15,080 nucleotides of DNA from NCBI GenBank assembly GCA_937943045.1, contig CALEBN010000001.1, positions 1 to 15,080 on the forward strand, written 5' to 3'. The DNA is from an uncultured Collinsella sp. (GTDB lineage: Bacteria > Actinomycetota > Coriobacteriia > Coriobacteriales > Coriobacteriaceae). This document shows positions 14,006 to 15,080 of the stretch, in pieces. Made by a program: the position numbers and the translations under genes. Below the pieces are notes generated by a model. The model did not search any database. It was not told where the DNA came from and was given only the letters and a program-made list of their open reading frames with translations. The first letter of the stretch is position 1. Every line of letters starts with the position of its first letter.

Positions 14006-15028
14006 ATGTCTGAAGAGCTCTTCGAGCCCAGGAACATCATCGTCACGGGCGGCTGCGGCTTCATCGGAAGCAACTTCGTGCACTACGTGGTGAAGAACCA
14101 CCCGGGCGTCCACGTCACCGTCCTGGACAAGCTGACCTACGCCGGCAACCCCGAGAACATCGCCGGGCTGCCCTCCGACCGCGTGGAGCTCGTCGTGGGC
14201 GACATCTGCGACGCCGGGCTGCTGGACCGCATCGTCCCCGGCCACGACGCGATCGTCCACTACGCCGCCGAGAGCCACAACGACAACTCCATCGCCGACC
14301 CCGAGCCGTTCCTCCGCACCAACGTCGAGGGCACCTTCCGCCTGCTGGAGGCCGTCCGCAAGCACGGCGTCCGCTACCACCACGTCTCCACCGACGAGGT
14401 CTACGGCGACCTTGCGCTCGACGACCCCGCCAAGTTCACCGAGGAGACGCCCTACCACCCGAGCTCCCCGTACAGCTCGACCAAGGCGTCCTCCGACATG
14501 CTCGTGCGCGCCTGGACCCGCACCTACGGGCTTCGCACCACGATCTCCAACTGCTCCAACAACTACGGCCCCTACCAGCACGTGGAGAAGTTCATCCCCA
14601 GGCAGATAACCAACATCATCGACGGGGTCAAGCCGAAGCTCTACGGACGCGGCGAGAACGTCCGCGACTGGATCCACACCGAGGACCACAGCTCGGCCGT
14701 CTGGGACATCCTCGCGAAGGGCCGCATGGGGGAGACCTACCTCATCGGCGCAAATGGCGAGAAGAACAACATCACCGTGCTGCGCATGATCCTGGAGGCC
14801 ATGGGCCGCGACCCCGAGGACTTCGACTGGGTCGCCGACCGCCCCGGCCACGACCGCCGCTACGCCATCGACAGCACGAAGCTGCAGCGCGAGCTGGGCT
14901 GGAGGCCGGCCCACACCGACTTCGCCGAGGGGCTCAAGCAAACGATCGACTGGTACGTGGCCAACGAGTCCTGGTGGCGCCCGGCCAAGGAGGCCACCGA
15001 GGCCAGGTACAGGGCCCAGGGCCAGTAA
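14006..15028 (+). CDS. rmlB: dTDP-glucose 4,6-dehydratase (RmlB)
   Basis: Converts dTDP-glucose to dTDP-4-keto-6-deoxyglucose, the second step towards dTDP-L-rhamnose. The protein has 340 residues from ATG 14006, normal for the family. It is an extended SDR: NAD-binding 'VTGGCGFIGSNF' at 13-24, 'HYAAESHNDNS' at 85-95, the active-site 'VSTDEVYGDL' at 127-136 with Thr129, Asp130 and Glu131 as the family's catalytic set, and 'YSSTK' at 156-160 with Tyr156 and Lys160. 'SNNYGPYQHVEKFIP' and 'VRDWIHTEDH' are further RmlB signatures. The same frame is open far upstream inside rmlA, but that is a by-product of high GC. Codons are nearly all GC-ending, as in rmlA. Also called rfbB. Confidence 0.96.
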   Translation: MSEELFEPRNIIVTGGCGFIGSNFVHYVVKNHPGVHVTVLDKLTYAGNPENIAGLPSDRVELVVGDICDAGLLDRIVPGHDAIVHYAAESHNDNSIADPEPFLRTNVEGTFRLLEAVRKHGVRYHHVSTDEVYGDLALDDPAKFTEETPYHPSSPYSSTKASSDMLVRAWTRTYGLRTTISNCSNNYGPYQHVEKFIPRQITNIIDGVKPKLYGRGENVRDWIHTEDHSSAVWDILAKGRMGETYLIGANGEKNNITVLRMILEAMGRDPEDFDWVADRPGHDRRYAIDSTKLQRELGWRPAHTDFAEGLKQTIDWYVANESWWRPAKEATEARYRAQGQ

Positions 15029-15051
15029 GACCGCATCCCGGCGGACCGCAC

Positions 15052-15066
15052 CGCGGGGCGCCCGCG
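15052..15066 (+). terminator. Possible GC-rich hairpin after rmlB
   Basis: CGCGGG and CCCGCG form a 6-base stem with a 3-base loop 23 bases after the rmlB stop. In such GC-rich sequence short stems are easy to find, no T-run is visible, and the window ends at 15080, so this is only a weak terminator candidate. Confidence 0.2.
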
Positions 15067-15080
15067 CGGGGCCGCAGGGC

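Noticed and set aside
13988..14941. 317-codon open frame on the minus strand antisense to rmlB
   Set aside because: Same reason: opposite rmlB, Val/Gly/Ala-rich, no recognisable motif.
1..15080. Insertion sequences, CRISPR arrays, tRNA or rRNA genes
   Set aside because: I saw no transposase or integrase motifs, no regularly spaced repeats, and no tRNA- or rRNA-like segments in the window.

Overview
The window looks like part of a surface-polysaccharide (capsule or cell-wall glycan) biosynthesis locus from a high-GC Gram-positive. A Coriobacteriia member such as Collinsella or a relative is my best guess. The reasons are the strongly GC-ending codons in both flanks, the Tyr/His-rich repeats ending in 'HYxxxGxxEGR' on a secreted hydrolase, and the gene mix. 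The taxon is an inference from style, not from a marker gene.

Layout. The left edge holds the 3' part of a secreted GH73-type N-acetylglucosaminidase (3-785). An almost entirely co-directional run follows: a GT-D/GT2 fusion glycosyltransferase (815-2389), a Wzx-type flippase (2409-3953), UDP-GlcNAc 2-epimerase WecB (3950-5047), two GT2 glycosyltransferases (5076-6161, 6180-7169), an IspD-like cytidylyltransferase (7162-7905), an extended SDR nucleotide-sugar-type enzyme (7893-8936) and another GT2 (8929-9882). A LicD-family phosphotransferase lies on the minus strand (9879-10715). A short divergent regulatory region with two palindromes (10716-10810) leads into a further GT2 (10811-11863), then a DPM1-like GT2 with its DUF2304 membrane partner (12016-12717, 12714-13079), and finally rmlA (13083-13982) and rmlB (14006-15028).

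How the genes fit together. WecB supplies UDP-ManNAc. RmlA and RmlB start the dTDP-L-rhamnose pathway; RmlC and RmlD are not in the window. The IspD-like enzyme probably makes a CDP-activated polyol or similar group, and the LicD protein would transfer it as a phosphate-linked decoration. The GT2 enzymes assemble the repeat unit on a lipid carrier and Wzx flips it. The DPM1-like/DUF2304 pair probably makes or uses a polyprenyl-phosphate sugar for modification outside the membrane. No Wzy polymerase and no initiating sugar-phosphate transferase are visible.

The most striking structural feature is compositional. The two ends are very GC-rich, while about 12.9 kb between them is AT-rich to intermediate. 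The left switch falls sharply inside the hydrolase gene (about base 144) and the right switch falls exactly at the start of rmlA (about base 13080). This looks like an exchangeable serotype cassette swapped between conserved flanks. The most interesting biochemical signal is the IspD-like / SDR / LicD set, which resembles the human ISPD-fukutin/FKRP ribitol-phosphate pathway. Its actual substrate cannot be read from sequence.
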